A stretch of DNA of 33,919 nt, taken from the NCBI GenBank assembly GCA_002728715.1, contig PBVQ01000025.1, forward strand, positions 1 to 33,919, in the 5' to 3' direction. The stretch's first letter is position 1. Every line of letters begins with the position of its first letter. Below the pieces are notes generated by a model. It made no database searches and was not told where the DNA came from. It saw only the letters and a program-made list of their open reading frames with translations. The translations under genes were made by a program, and so were the position numbers. Below are positions 1 to 7,947 of this stretch, one piece after another. This DNA is from Dehalococcoidia bacterium. GTDB lineage: Bacteria; Chloroflexota; Dehalococcoidia; Lucifugimonadales; Lucifugimonadaceae.

Positions 1-552
1 ATAGCAGTTTTACTAAGCGCTCAATGTACTGATGAAAGAGTAAATAAAGTTTCACCTAAACTTTTTTCTTTAGCGAATAATCCAAAAGAAATGTCAAAAA
101 TCCCCCTTGAAACAATATATTCCATAATTAGGACATGTGGCTTAGGTCCAAAAAAATCTAAAAGTATAGTTAGTATTTCAAAAATACTAACTGAAAAGTA
201 TGGAGGAAAGGTCCCATCAACTTATAGAGAATTAGAAAAATTACCAGGCATTGGTCATAAAACTGCAAGTGTTGTTATGTCCCAAGGTTTTGGTTATCCT
301 GCCTTTCCAGTTGACACACACATACATAGATTGGCCCAGAGATGGGGATTGTCTAAGGGAAAAAATGTTTCTCAAACTGAAAAAGACCTGAAAAGTTTAT
401 TTCCAAAAAGTAAGTGGAATAAATTACACCTGCAAATTATTTTTTACGGTAGATCGTTTTGCAGTGCAAGAGGGTGCGATGGAAGAAAATGTGAAATTTG
501 TATAACCTTCTTTCCCAAACGAGCAAAACCTTTTATAGCAAACAAAGCATAA
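1..552 (+). CDS. nth: Endonuclease III (DNA glycosylase/AP lyase), 5'-truncated by window edge
   Basis: Base-excision repair enzyme that removes oxidised pyrimidines and nicks the abasic site by beta-elimination. The frame is open from base 1, and the residues before the first internal ATG (base 91) match the family's N-terminal helix (LLSAQCTDERVNK), so the gene starts off the window and the ATG at 91 is not its start. Counting residues from that ATG, the helix-hairpin-helix LPGIGHKTA carries the catalytic lysine K57, and VDTHIHR carries the catalytic aspartate D75; their 18-residue spacing equals that of E. coli Nth K120/D138. The C-terminus is unusual: cysteines fall at C124, C129, C134 and C137 (C-x4-C-x4-C-x2-C) instead of the classical C-x6-C-x2-C-x5-C, and the expected last cysteine is lysine, so iron-sulfur cluster binding is uncertain. 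The family call is secure. Confidence 0.95.
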   Translation: MAVLLSAQCTDERVNKVSPKLFSLANNPKEMSKIPLETIYSIIRTCGLGPKKSKSIVSISKILTEKYGGKVPSTYRELEKLPGIGHKTASVVMSQGFGYPAFPVDTHIHRLAQRWGLSKGKNVSQTEKDLKSLFPKSKWNKLHLQIIFYGRSFCSARGCDGRKCEICITFFPKRAKPFIANKA

Positions 553-605
553 AAAATGCATACTTTTTTCATTTCGATAAAATATAACATTTTTGTTATA
601 AAAAA

Positions 606-635
606 TTAAGTATTTTTTTTTGTAAAATATATAAT
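606..635 (+). promoter_or_regulatory. Possible promoter of tRNA-Glu
   Basis: A perfect -10 hexamer TATAAT lies at 630-635, 11 bases before the tRNA. TTAAGT at 606-611 sits 18 bases upstream and could be a weak -35. Position relative to the tRNA is good, but the region is so AT-rich that chance matches are common. Confidence 0.4.
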
Positions 636-646
636 ATTGTAATTAT

Positions 647-722
647 GGGGCCATCGTCCAGCGGCCTAGGACACCACCCTTTCAAGGTGGAGACCGGAGT
701 TCGAGTCTCCGTGGCCCTACCA
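647..722 (+). tRNA. tRNA-Glu (anticodon TTC)
   Basis: A full cloverleaf can be folded by hand. The acceptor arm GGGGCCA pairs with TGGCCCT (one G-U at the end). The anticodon stem CCACC/GGTGG encloses the loop CTTTCAA with anticodon TTC. The T-arm contains GTTCGAGTC, the discriminator is A719, and the CCA tail is encoded at 720-722. It lies between nth and the convergent dehydrogenase gene, whose stop codon is only 10 bases away, so there is little room for a separate terminator. Confidence 0.96.
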
Positions 723-731
723 AAAGATATT

Positions 732-1778
732 TTACATAGTGATATGTACTTTTATTGATCCCGATTTTTTATCTGATGCAATATCAAAACCTTTTTGAAT
801 GTCTTCTAAATTAAATCGGTGGGTAACTATATCTTTATATGGAAATCTGTTTGAATCAAGTAAATCTATTGCTATATCATAATCATGAATTCCATTTGAT
901 TCAGAATAGCACATTACTGATTCTATTCTAATCTCTCTTAATGAAGCATCCATCAAGTCTAATTCCATAGGAATTTTCATGCCTCCTAAATAAACCATTT
1001 TTCCTTGACTTTTAGTAGCTCTAATTGATTGGTGAAATGTTTCGGATTGATGACCTCCAATAGACTCGACAACAATATCAGCTCCTATACCGCCAGAAGC
1101 ATCAAAGCATGCATCTTCAAATTCTCCACTTTTTGAGCTTACAACCACATCAGCACCCATTTTTTTTGCTGCTTCTATTTGCTGTGGGTATCTGGCTGAA
1201 GCAATTACTTTCTTTGCTCCAAAAGCTTTTGCTACAACAATAGAGGATAGACCAATAGTTGATGAGCCGACAACTCCAACAATATCTCCTTTTTGCATTT
1301 GAGAATATCTTAATGCATGGACACTCACAGCCATAGGCTCTACTAATGCTCCATTTGTCCAATCTAAAGAATCTGGTAGCTTAAACAAGCCTGATGGCAG
1401 CCTAGTAATATATTCTCCAAATCCACCTCCCGTATCCTCAATCCTATCAGTACAGTGTCTCATCTGACCGTTTTTACAATATATACAATTTAGGCACGCT
1501 CTTCCTGCACCTATCATTTCTACTGCAACCCTATCGCCTGGAACTAAATTTTTATTATTATTACCTATTTCAATAATTTCTCCTGCAACTTCATGCCCTG
1601 AGGGTAAAATTTGCGATTCATTTCTCTCTGTTGTTAAGTGAATATCCGAACCACAAATACCTGATTGAACAACCTTAATTAGTGCAGAGTTTTCAAATTT
1701 TTTTGGAAAAGGAATTTTTTGAACAAGGTAATCACCTTGGCCATTGTCTAAGGCTGCTTTCATGAGTTTTTCACCCAT
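732..1778 (-). CDS. Zinc-dependent alcohol dehydrogenase (MDR family)
   Basis: Medium-chain NAD(P)-dependent dehydrogenase that oxidises an alcohol or polyol in the cytoplasm. Catalytic-zinc ligands are visible as C42 (GICGSDIH), H62/E63 (SGHEVAGE) and E147 (VEPMAV); the structural zinc site is C95, C98, C101 and C109. The Rossmann glycine stretch VVGSSTIGL is slightly degenerate. Length (348 residues) is normal. The ATG at 1778 overlaps the stop of the upstream 63-residue gene (TAATG) and has an AAGGAA ribosome site; an in-frame ATG at 1763 is less likely. It is the last gene of the operon running down from 5944. The sorbitol/threonine/galactitol dehydrogenase branch fits, but the substrate cannot be read from sequence. 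Neighbours suggest sugar or polyol catabolism. Confidence 0.93.
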   Translation of the reverse strand: MGEKLMKAALDNGQGDYLVQKIPFPKKFENSALIKVVQSGICGSDIHLTTERNESQILPSGHEVAGEIIEIGNNNKNLVPGDRVAVEMIGAGRACLNCIYCKNGQMRHCTDRIEDTGGGFGEYITRLPSGLFKLPDSLDWTNGALVEPMAVSVHALRYSQMQKGDIVGVVGSSTIGLSSIVVAKAFGAKKVIASARYPQQIEAAKKMGADVVVSSKSGEFEDACFDASGGIGADIVVESIGGHQSETFHQSIRATKSQGKMVYLGGMKIPMELDLMDASLREIRIESVMCYSESNGIHDYDIAIDLLDSNRFPYKDIVTHRFNLEDIQKGFDIASDKKSGSIKVHITM

Positions 1779-1969
1779 TAATTATTCCTTTTAAAATTTG
1801 TAAGATAAAACATTATTATAAATAACGGAATACTGACCATTAAAATAATAAATATCCAAGTCATTGTAAATGATGAAAAACCTGTAGCACTCATTATTTT
1901 ATGTATTATTGCTTCAATTAATTCAGGATCAACTGATTCTGAATGATGTAATAAATAATTATAAGGCAT
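1778..1969 (-). CDS. 63-residue single-pass membrane protein in sugar-type operon
   Basis: I do not recognise a family. The N-terminal half is polar and rich in His/Glu (HHSESVDPELIEAII); residues about 37-57 form one strongly hydrophobic segment (WIFIILMVSIPLFIIMFYL), followed by a short basic tail (TNFKRNN) that would stay inside. Its start lies inside the end of the MFS transporter gene (11-base overlap), and its stop overlaps the start of the alcohol dehydrogenase, so it is probably translated by coupling to both. That position argues that it is real and possibly an accessory of the transporter; the function is unknown. Confidence 0.6.
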   Translation of the reverse strand: MPYNYLLHHSESVDPELIEAIIHKIMSATGFSSFTMTWIFIILMVSIPLFIIMFYLTNFKRNN

Positions 1970-3254
1970 TATTAGTTACACCTGTTTCTTTTATATATCT
2001 AATTGATGTAGATTTTTCAGGTAGAGATAATGAAATAAATCCTGCAAATACTAAAGTCATTACACCAAATAAAAATGCATAGTCATAAGTTCCCCATTTA
2101 GTAAATGACCAACCAAAAAATATAACAGCTCCTGCTCCTCCAATTTGATGAGACATGCTTGATATTCCAAAAAGAGTACCCATATTTCTCAAACCATAAA
2201 TATCAGAGGTGAGAGATGCAGTTAAAGGAACAGTTGCTAACCATGATGCCCCACCAATAATAGCAAAAGACCATATGGCATAATTTGCAGGTAAAATAAT
2301 TATAGATGCAAACGCTAAACCTCTTACCAAATAAACAATTCCTAGTAAGTTTTTTCTCTGGAATTTATCTGATAAAAGTCCAATAAATATTACTCCAATA
2401 GCATTTATAATACTCAGAATACCAAAAGCTAAAGCAGCAGTGCCTGTTCCAATGTCTTGACTTAATGCCCAACGAATAAAATGAACAGAAATTGAGCCAG
2501 TTGTTATTCCACATACAAAATATGAGAGAGATAGATTCCACATTGGTTTAGTTTTCATTGATGAAATCCAACTAGAAAAAAAGTAAGGACCGGTAATTTG
2601 TTTTTCACTTAATATTTTTTTATTAGCTTCTACTTCTCCATCAGGCATCATACTTAATTCTTCTGGTTTATTTTTTACAAATAACAACATAAGTGGAACG
2701 CCAACAAGTAGTGAAAATACACCAAGAATCATCCATGAAGATCTCCAACCAAATTCAATTAATGAAAAACTTAAAAAAGGTACAATTACTAAGCTACCTA
2801 CTGAACCACCAGACATAACTATAGCCATAGCAGTCCCTCTTTTTTTTACAAACCATTTTGATACTATTACACCAACCGTAGCAGGAGATACTCCTCCTGA
2901 AAAAAATGCTGTTATAAACCCATATAAAATTAACAACCCAATCACACTATTAATTAGTGAAATTAATGCCGTTGATATGGACATTATTATCAAGGATATT
3001 ATGATAACTAACCTTGCACCATACAAATCTGCTAATCTACCAAGCAAGGGTTGGGAAAATCCATTCACCAACCATCCCATTGATGCAGCAAATGAAATAG
3101 CAGCTGTAGTTACTTGCCATTCATCTTCCCAGGTTTTAACAAAAACTCCAAAACCTTGCCTACTTCCTATAGTCAAAAAACTTGTAAAAAATAATGATAA
3201 GACTATCAGCCAACCATAAAAAAAATTTTTATTTGAGAGTTTTTTTATAATCAT
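1959..3254 (-). CDS. MFS transporter, monocarboxylate/oxalate-formate-like
   Basis: Major facilitator with about 12 predicted membrane helices over 431 residues, the usual size. The start FYGWLIVLSLFF, the GFGVFVKTWEDEW stretch and the loop-2 motif GRLADLYGAR resemble the OFA/MCT-type branch that moves small organic anions; GLLSDKFQRK is the equivalent loop in the second half. The central loop near residues 200-225 is hydrophilic. The start at 3254 lies 6 bases past the amidohydrolase stop, and the gene overlaps the next small gene by 11 bases. In this operon it most likely imports the compound that the neighbouring oxidoreductases and amidohydrolase process; the exact substrate is inference. 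Confidence 0.92.
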   Translation of the reverse strand: MIIKKLSNKNFFYGWLIVLSLFFTSFLTIGSRQGFGVFVKTWEDEWQVTTAAISFAASMGWLVNGFSQPLLGRLADLYGARLVIIISLIIMSISTALISLINSVIGLLILYGFITAFFSGGVSPATVGVIVSKWFVKKRGTAMAIVMSGGSVGSLVIVPFLSFSLIEFGWRSSWMILGVFSLLVGVPLMLLFVKNKPEELSMMPDGEVEANKKILSEKQITGPYFFSSWISSMKTKPMWNLSLSYFVCGITTGSISVHFIRWALSQDIGTGTAALAFGILSIINAIGVIFIGLLSDKFQRKNLLGIVYLVRGLAFASIIILPANYAIWSFAIIGGASWLATVPLTASLTSDIYGLRNMGTLFGISSMSHQIGGAGAVIFFGWSFTKWGTYDYAFLFGVMTLVFAGFISLSLPEKSTSIRYIKETGVTNNAL

Positions 3255-3260
3255 AAAAGA

Positions 3261-4145
3261 CTAGTTAATCATTAATATTTCACACGAATCACGATTAATT
3301 ATTCCATTAATAGATTCTTCTGGTATAGCTGGTAAGTGATGATCTTTAGCAAATTTAGGAAGATTTAAAAGACTATCAATATTATCCTGTGGTTTAGTTA
3401 CAGGCCAATCTGATCCAAACAAAATTTTATCGATTGCACCCCATTCATAAAACAATCTCATCCCTTGCCAAAAAGAATAAGGTCTATAAAATTGGGCAGA
3501 CATATCAGCCCATACATTTGGATGCTTTCTAACAACTGATAAACAATCTGTCTGCCATGGATGCCCTAGATGAGCTAGAATCATTGTTAGCTTAGGAAAG
3601 GCCATAGCAATTTTGTCAGTAGTTAATGGGTGAGCGTAAGTCAAGGGCGCTTCAGTCATAGGTGAAGTACCTTGATGAAATATTATAGGAATTTTATCTT
3701 TTTCTAATCTTGCAAATAAACGAAATGCTTCTTCGGATAGAGGGTCGAAATCTTGATAATTTGGTCCAAGTTTTATACCTTGACAATTTAAATCACCAAT
3801 GCATCTTTCATATTCTTCCTCCCAATTAGGGTCTAAAGGATGAAGAGTCATAAATGGGATAATTTTTTCAGGATTTTTTAGAGAAGTTTGGTAAGCTACG
3901 TCATTCTGATTAAGATTTTTTGGCCAACCCGATACTTTTAGAACTCTTTCATTAGGCTTCCATGGTCTAGGAGCAATGCCAAAAATAAAAGACTTATCAA
4001 CAATTTTCATATCCCTAATATAATCATCAATCGAATTTGTCAATTGAACTTTATCTCCAGATCTCATAGCTGTTTCATAAGCCATTTCATCCTCGGGAAC
4101 TGTGTCCATGTGACTAGGCAAATGTGTATGTACATCAATTATCAT
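3261..4145 (-). CDS. Amidohydrolase-2 family metal-dependent hydrolase (possible lactonase)
   Basis: TIM-barrel hydrolase of the amidohydrolase superfamily (ACMSD / COG3618-like branch, which includes sugar-lactone hydrolases). From the ATG at 4145 it has 294 residues, with metal ligands H6 and H8 (DVHTHLP), H157 (FHQG), H192/H195 (LAHLGH) and D246 (FGSDWP). I prefer 4145 over the longer frame starting at 4190 because an AGGAGA ribosome site lies just upstream and the HxH motif then falls close to the N-terminus as usual; the start also forms a 4-base ATGA overlap with the upstream epimerase stop. Neighbouring sugar oxidoreductases make hydrolysis of a sugar lactone attractive, but decarboxylation of a hydroxy-aromatic acid is also known in this family. 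Confidence 0.88.
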   Translation of the reverse strand: MIIDVHTHLPSHMDTVPEDEMAYETAMRSGDKVQLTNSIDDYIRDMKIVDKSFIFGIAPRPWKPNERVLKVSGWPKNLNQNDVAYQTSLKNPEKIIPFMTLHPLDPNWEEEYERCIGDLNCQGIKLGPNYQDFDPLSEEAFRLFARLEKDKIPIIFHQGTSPMTEAPLTYAHPLTTDKIAMAFPKLTMILAHLGHPWQTDCLSVVRKHPNVWADMSAQFYRPYSFWQGMRLFYEWGAIDKILFGSDWPVTKPQDNIDSLLNLPKFAKDHHLPAIPEESINGIINRDSCEILMIN

Positions 4146-4930
4146 ATTTTCTCCTTGCTTAAATATTTTATATGAGATTTCGGTTGCCATCCAAGATATT
4201 GTTTTGCTTTTGTAAGATTATGTTCCTCCTCATTTTCATCTCCAGCTATAAAGATAGGATCAAATCTACCATGACCTTTATTAATTTTATCTAAAGATAA
4301 AATGTACGCGTTAGCTAAATCTTCCTCGTCTGTTACATATAAATCTGTTCTTAGTCTATCTGCTTCCTCTTGACTAATAATCCTTTTCTTTGCGTCTCTT
4401 ATTTTTATATATTCGTTTCTTTTTCTTGGGCCTGTTATTCTTAGAGCAATAATATTCATATCAAACCAACTAGAAAAATATTGACATATTTTTTCTCCAA
4501 AGCCTTTGCTTAGACCATATACGCTAGGTGTATCTAGAGACATATTTTCAGTTGGAAAATATTTTCTTTCCCTGTAATGAACACTCATAGAACTTGTGTA
4601 AATTCCTTTACTTATGCCTTTTTCTTGAGCAAGCCATAGAAATGTATGTAATCCTAAACAATTGGTAAAGTAGTTTTCTTGTATTATTTTTACATCTTGA
4701 TGAGTATTAGATCCCCCTTGAGGACTCTGCATTGCAAGCCATATAAATGCATCTATATCTTTTACTGCTTGATTAATTGCATTAGGGTCATCTATTGAGC
4801 CATTAATCCATTCGATATCTATTTTTGGCTTTTTTATATCAAGAACTTTTAGAGTAAAATTTTTTTCGATTAGGTATGGAGTAATAAATGACCCCACCAT
4901 ACCAGATCCTCCTACAAGTAATACTTTCAT
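4142..4930 (-). CDS. NAD-dependent epimerase/dehydratase (extended SDR)
   Basis: Extended short-chain dehydrogenase/reductase acting on a sugar or sugar derivative. The N-terminal Rossmann motif GGSGMVG spans residues 7-13, with D31 after the second strand favouring NAD. The catalytic residues are a serine in TSSMS (about 113-114) and Y138/K142 (YGLSK). At 262 residues it is shorter than nucleotide-sugar epimerases and closer to uronate dehydrogenase-like SDRs; the overall fold is complete. An AAGGA ribosome site precedes the ATG. It lies 30 bases after the aldo/keto reductase and overlaps the amidohydrolase start by 4 bases. Oxidation of a sugar or uronate to a lactone for the next enzyme is a reasonable inference. 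Confidence 0.85.
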   Translation of the reverse strand: MKVLLVGGSGMVGSFITPYLIEKNFTLKVLDIKKPKIDIEWINGSIDDPNAINQAVKDIDAFIWLAMQSPQGGSNTHQDVKIIQENYFTNCLGLHTFLWLAQEKGISKGIYTSSMSVHYRERKYFPTENMSLDTPSVYGLSKGFGEKICQYFSSWFDMNIIALRITGPRKRNEYIKIRDAKKRIISQEEADRLRTDLYVTDEEDLANAYILSLDKINKGHGRFDPIFIAGDENEEEHNLTKAKQYLGWQPKSHIKYLSKEKI

Positions 4931-4960
4931 AAAATCTTATCCTTTCTATCTATTATTTTT

Positions 4961-5944
4961 TCAGTCTAGAGTGTAATTAAGTCTACATGAAGCTTCATTT
5001 AATTCTTTTATAATTTCTAAAGGTAACTTAATTGTCATTGCATCAGCAGCTTCAGAAATTTGCTCTGAATTATCAGCTCCAGATATTGCTAAAGTAACTT
5101 CTGGATGAGATAAAACCCACGAAATCGCTAACTGTGACATTTCTATTCCTAATGTTTTTGAAATTTCATCTACTTTATTTATGAACAAGCCAGTTTCACC
5201 ACTTAAGAATTTTTCATAATCATTTTTTCTTTTTGAACCCCAAAGAGTATTTTTTTGAGGTTTCTCTCCTGGCTTATACGTGCCACTCAACAAACCCACT
5301 CCGAGAGGACTATACGCCATAAAGCCCAAACCAATATCCCTAATCATTGGAAACATTTCACCCTCGGCCTCTCTATTTAATAATGAATACGGATTTTGAA
5401 CACATAACAAAGGATGAGCGTTTATAGAATCTTGCACTCTTAAGGCTTGAACAACTTGCCAAGACTTAAAGTTGCTTACGCCAACATATAATATTTTTCC
5501 TTGATTCTTTAATATTTCCATGGCTCTAAATTGTTCTTCAAATGAACTAATCGATTCAAAAACATGAAATATATATATATCAATTCTATCCGTTGAGAGC
5601 CTTTGTAGAGATTTTTCAACTTGATTAATTATGTGATAAGCTGAAACACCTTTATCGTTGGGACCATTACCCATAGGGGAGGCAACTTTTGATGTTATTA
5701 CCAAATCATTCCTCTTATTTTTGATTATTTTACTAAGTAATTTTTCTGAAGAACCAATATTTTTTCTGTCATCCATATAACCATATACATTTGCGCAGTC
5801 TATTAAATTTATTCCTTTATCAATAGCTGTATTAATTGTTTTGGTTGCTTCTTTTTCATCATTTTGACCACGAAAACCTAATCCTAATGCAACTTTTGAA
5901 ACTTTAAGGCTAGAAGTACCGAAATTAACATATTGGTCGTACAT
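4961..5944 (-). CDS. Aldo/keto reductase
   Basis: NAD(P)-dependent oxidoreductase with a TIM-barrel fold. The full catalytic tetrad is visible: D49 and Y54 (DCANVYG), K86 (VITSKV) and H127 (YIFHVFE). The latter part has GVSNF, AYSPLGVGLLSG and the cofactor-binding ISGADNSEQ region. I set the start at the ATG at 5944 (327 residues) because GGAGAA lies 6 bases upstream; an in-frame ATG at 5956 would overlap that ribosome site and has none of its own. It is the first gene of the minus-strand operon and faces the ABC exporter across a short divergent gap. Relatives include L-fucose/D-arabinose dehydrogenase-type and voltage-channel-beta-like AKRs; the substrate is undetermined. Confidence 0.9.
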   Translation of the reverse strand: MYDQYVNFGTSSLKVSKVALGLGFRGQNDEKEATKTINTAIDKGINLIDCANVYGYMDDRKNIGSSEKLLSKIIKNKRNDLVITSKVASPMGNGPNDKGVSAYHIINQVEKSLQRLSTDRIDIYIFHVFESISSFEEQFRAMEILKNQGKILYVGVSNFKSWQVVQALRVQDSINAHPLLCVQNPYSLLNREAEGEMFPMIRDIGLGFMAYSPLGVGLLSGTYKPGEKPQKNTLWGSKRKNDYEKFLSGETGLFINKVDEISKTLGIEMSQLAISWVLSHPEVTLAISGADNSEQISEAADAMTIKLPLEIIKELNEASCRLNYTLD

Positions 5945-5955
5945 GAAATTCTCCA

Positions 5956-5977
5956 ATCAACAAATATATTTGTTAAT
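5956..5977. promoter_or_regulatory. Palindromic operator candidate in divergent gap
   Basis: AACAAATATATTTGTT at 5959-5974 is a perfect 16-base palindrome. Outside one mismatched pair the symmetry resumes with AT/AT, giving 20 of 22 symmetric positions over 5956-5977. It lies between the divergent aldo/keto reductase and ABC exporter genes, overlaps a candidate -35 of the latter, and sits upstream of the reductase ribosome site. A dimeric regulator binding here could control both operons. AT-richness lowers confidence, although the outer CAA/TTG arms are not pure A/T. Confidence 0.5.
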
Positions 5978-5998
5978 ATTAAACTATAAAAATAAAAT
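5970..5998 (+). promoter_or_regulatory. Possible promoter of ABC exporter operon
   Basis: TTGTTA (5970-5975) and TAAAAT (5993-5998) are separated by 17 bases. The predicted start of transcription, about 6005, is only a few bases before the ATG at 6010, which has no Shine-Dalgarno sequence, so the message may be nearly leaderless. The -35 overlaps the palindrome at 5959-5974. Confidence 0.45.
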
Positions 5999-6009
5999 TA
6001 TTTATAAAT

Positions 6010-6765
6010 ATGAAGCAAAGCATAATAATAGTCAATAATCTTTCAAAAAAATACAATGAGGTTTACGCTGTTAATGATATTTCGTTTAAGGTAAATAAAG
6101 GAGAAATATTTGGGCTTCTTGGTCCAAATGGGGCAGGTAAAACAACTACTGTTGAAATTTTAGAAGGACTAATCAGTCCAGATAGTGGAGAAGCAATAAT
6201 TGACGGTATTGATGCTATAAAAAATACAAAAAAAATCCGATCAATCATAGGAATACAACTACAACAAAATGCATTTTTTGAAAATCTAAATTTGTATGAA
6301 ATTATTGATGTTTATTCTAAATTATATAGTTCAAATAACGATCCTAATATAATCTTAGAAAAAGTTGACTTAGTATCCAAAAAAGATGCATCATATGATG
6401 AATTATCTGGAGGGCAGAAACAAAGACTTGCAATTGGAATAGCATTAGTAAATGATCCAGTTGTAATTTTTCTTGATGAACCTACCACTGGCCTTGATCC
6501 TCAAGCAAGAAGAAATCTATGGGAGCTGATTAATAATCTTAAAGGCCAGGGAAAAACCATTTTATTAACCACCCATTATATGGAAGAAGCTGAGGAATTA
6601 TGCGATAGAGTTGCAATAATTGAAAATGGAAAAATTATTGCTCTTAATTCACCTCAAAAATTAATTTCTGAGCTTATTTCTAGTGGATTTAAAGCACAAA
6701 AAAAAATCAATGAAGCAACATTAGATGATGTTTTCTTAAACTTAACTGGAAAAAAATTAATCTAA
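6010..6765 (+). CDS. ABC-2 type exporter, ATP-binding protein
   Basis: Cytoplasmic ATPase of an ABC-2 (drug/lipid/polysaccharide or Nod-type) exporter. Walker A GPNGAGKTT is at residues 38-46, the Q-loop near GIQLQQNAFF at 81-90, the signature LSGGQ at 132-136, Walker B VVIFLDEP at 151-158, and the switch histidine H189 in TTHYMEEAEEL. The C-terminal ATLDDVFLNLTG is typical of DrrA/CcmA-like subunits. At 251 residues it is slightly short for this group. No ribosome site is visible before the ATG. It forms an operon with the permease 7 bases downstream and the MerR regulator after it. A drug- or envelope-related efflux role is inferred; the substrate is unknown. Confidence 0.93.
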   Translation: MKQSIIIVNNLSKKYNEVYAVNDISFKVNKGEIFGLLGPNGAGKTTTVEILEGLISPDSGEAIIDGIDAIKNTKKIRSIIGIQLQQNAFFENLNLYEIIDVYSKLYSSNNDPNIILEKVDLVSKKDASYDELSGGQKQRLAIGIALVNDPVVIFLDEPTTGLDPQARRNLWELINNLKGQGKTILLTTHYMEEAEELCDRVAIIENGKIIALNSPQKLISELISSGFKAQKKINEATLDDVFLNLTGKKLI

Positions 6766-6772
6766 CTTAATA

Positions 6773-7945
6773 ATGAAACTATTCTTCGCACTAACCATAA
6801 TCAATATAAAAATGTATTTTAGAAATAAACAGGGTATATTTTGGACACTGTTTTTTCCCGGATTTATAATGATTATTTTTGGCTTCCAGTCCGTTTTTTC
6901 TGTTTCAGAAAACCCTCAAATCAGTGTATTTTTAAGTGAAAAATCATCAAACGATTCTCAATATAAATTGACTGAAAAAGAAGAAATTTTACTGAATAAT
7001 ATTTCTAATGATATAAAAAATATTTTGGGGATAAAAACCATCTACGGGATAACTAATTTTATTAAAAATAATAACCATGAAGACGATAGTATAATTAGAG
7101 TAAATATCCCTAGAGATATTATGAATAATACTTCCTTATGCGAAAAAATACCTGATAATTGCAAGGTTATAGTTACATATGATGAATCATTTATAAAGGA
7201 CTCATTAACTAGTAAAATAATTATTGAAAAAAATCTACAAAAAATTATTCTTGAAAATTATCCTGAGATAGGATCAAATAATGCTACTAAATATATCAAT
7301 TCAATTAGCTATATTTTAAATGATGAGAAATCAAAAAATAATTATAAAAATTGGATAGTCCCAGGAATAGCAGCTATGGCAATTATGCAAACAGGCATTT
7401 TTTCTGTAGGTTTTACATTAGTTAGATTAAAAAGAACTGGTACCTTACGAAGAATAAAAGCTACACCTGCTGGTGCATCTCATTTTTTAGCAGCACAAAT
7501 AGCCACAAGAGCGATAGTTATTTTATTACAAACATACTTACTTTTAATATTAGGTAAATTTTTTTTAGGAGCAGATATTAACATTTATAATTTTATTTTC
7601 TGGATAAATATCACTATAATTTCATTAATTGGAGGAGCTGTTTTTATTGGGTTAGGATTAGCAATTTCTGGAAAATCTAGGAGCGAGGATACATTAGCGC
7701 CAGTTGCTAACCTAATAGTTTTTCCAATGATGATACTTTCTGGAATATTTTTTCCTGTTTCTTCATTGCCAAACTGGCTCTCAAATTTTACACAATTTTT
7801 TCCTTTATCATTTCTTGCAAATTTGATGAGATCCACTACAATGGATAATCTACAAATCTTATCCTCAGGCATGCAAACAATAGGTTTATTAGTTTGGTTT
7901 GTTATAATTTTCTTGATTGCTATTAAACTTTTTGAGTGGGAATAA
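6773..7945 (+). CDS. ABC-2 type exporter, permease protein
   Basis: Integral membrane half of the exporter encoded just upstream. It has one N-terminal helix (about residues 22-41, FWTLFFPGFIMIIFGF), a large soluble domain of roughly 150 residues that would face outside, then a cluster of about five helices from residue 195 on. The conserved C-terminal pattern is present: LKRTGTLRRIKATP, LIVFPMMILSGIFFPVSSLP and the FFPLSFLANLMR ending of ABC-2 permeases. Length (390) fits the ABC2_membrane_3-like group with an extracellular loop. Only 2 bases separate its stop from the preferred start of the MerR gene, consistent with co-transcription. Confidence 0.9.
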   Translation: MKLFFALTIINIKMYFRNKQGIFWTLFFPGFIMIIFGFQSVFSVSENPQISVFLSEKSSNDSQYKLTEKEEILLNNISNDIKNILGIKTIYGITNFIKNNNHEDDSIIRVNIPRDIMNNTSLCEKIPDNCKVIVTYDESFIKDSLTSKIIIEKNLQKIILENYPEIGSNNATKYINSISYILNDEKSKNNYKNWIVPGIAAMAIMQTGIFSVGFTLVRLKRTGTLRRIKATPAGASHFLAAQIATRAIVILLQTYLLLILGKFFLGADINIYNFIFWINITIISLIGGAVFIGLGLAISGKSRSEDTLAPVANLIVFPMMILSGIFFPVSSLPNWLSNFTQFFPLSFLANLMRSTTMDNLQILSSGMQTIGLLVWFVIIFLIAIKLFEWE

Positions 7946-7947
7946 TT

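Noticed and set aside
91-93. ATG at 91 as the start of endonuclease III
   Set aside because: The frame is open to base 1 and the upstream residues match the conserved N-terminal part of the family, so this is an internal methionine.
4145-4190. Longer amidohydrolase start at 4190
   Set aside because: It would add 15 residues overlapping the epimerase gene, without a ribosome site, ahead of a normal family N-terminus that begins at 4145 with AGGAGA upstream.
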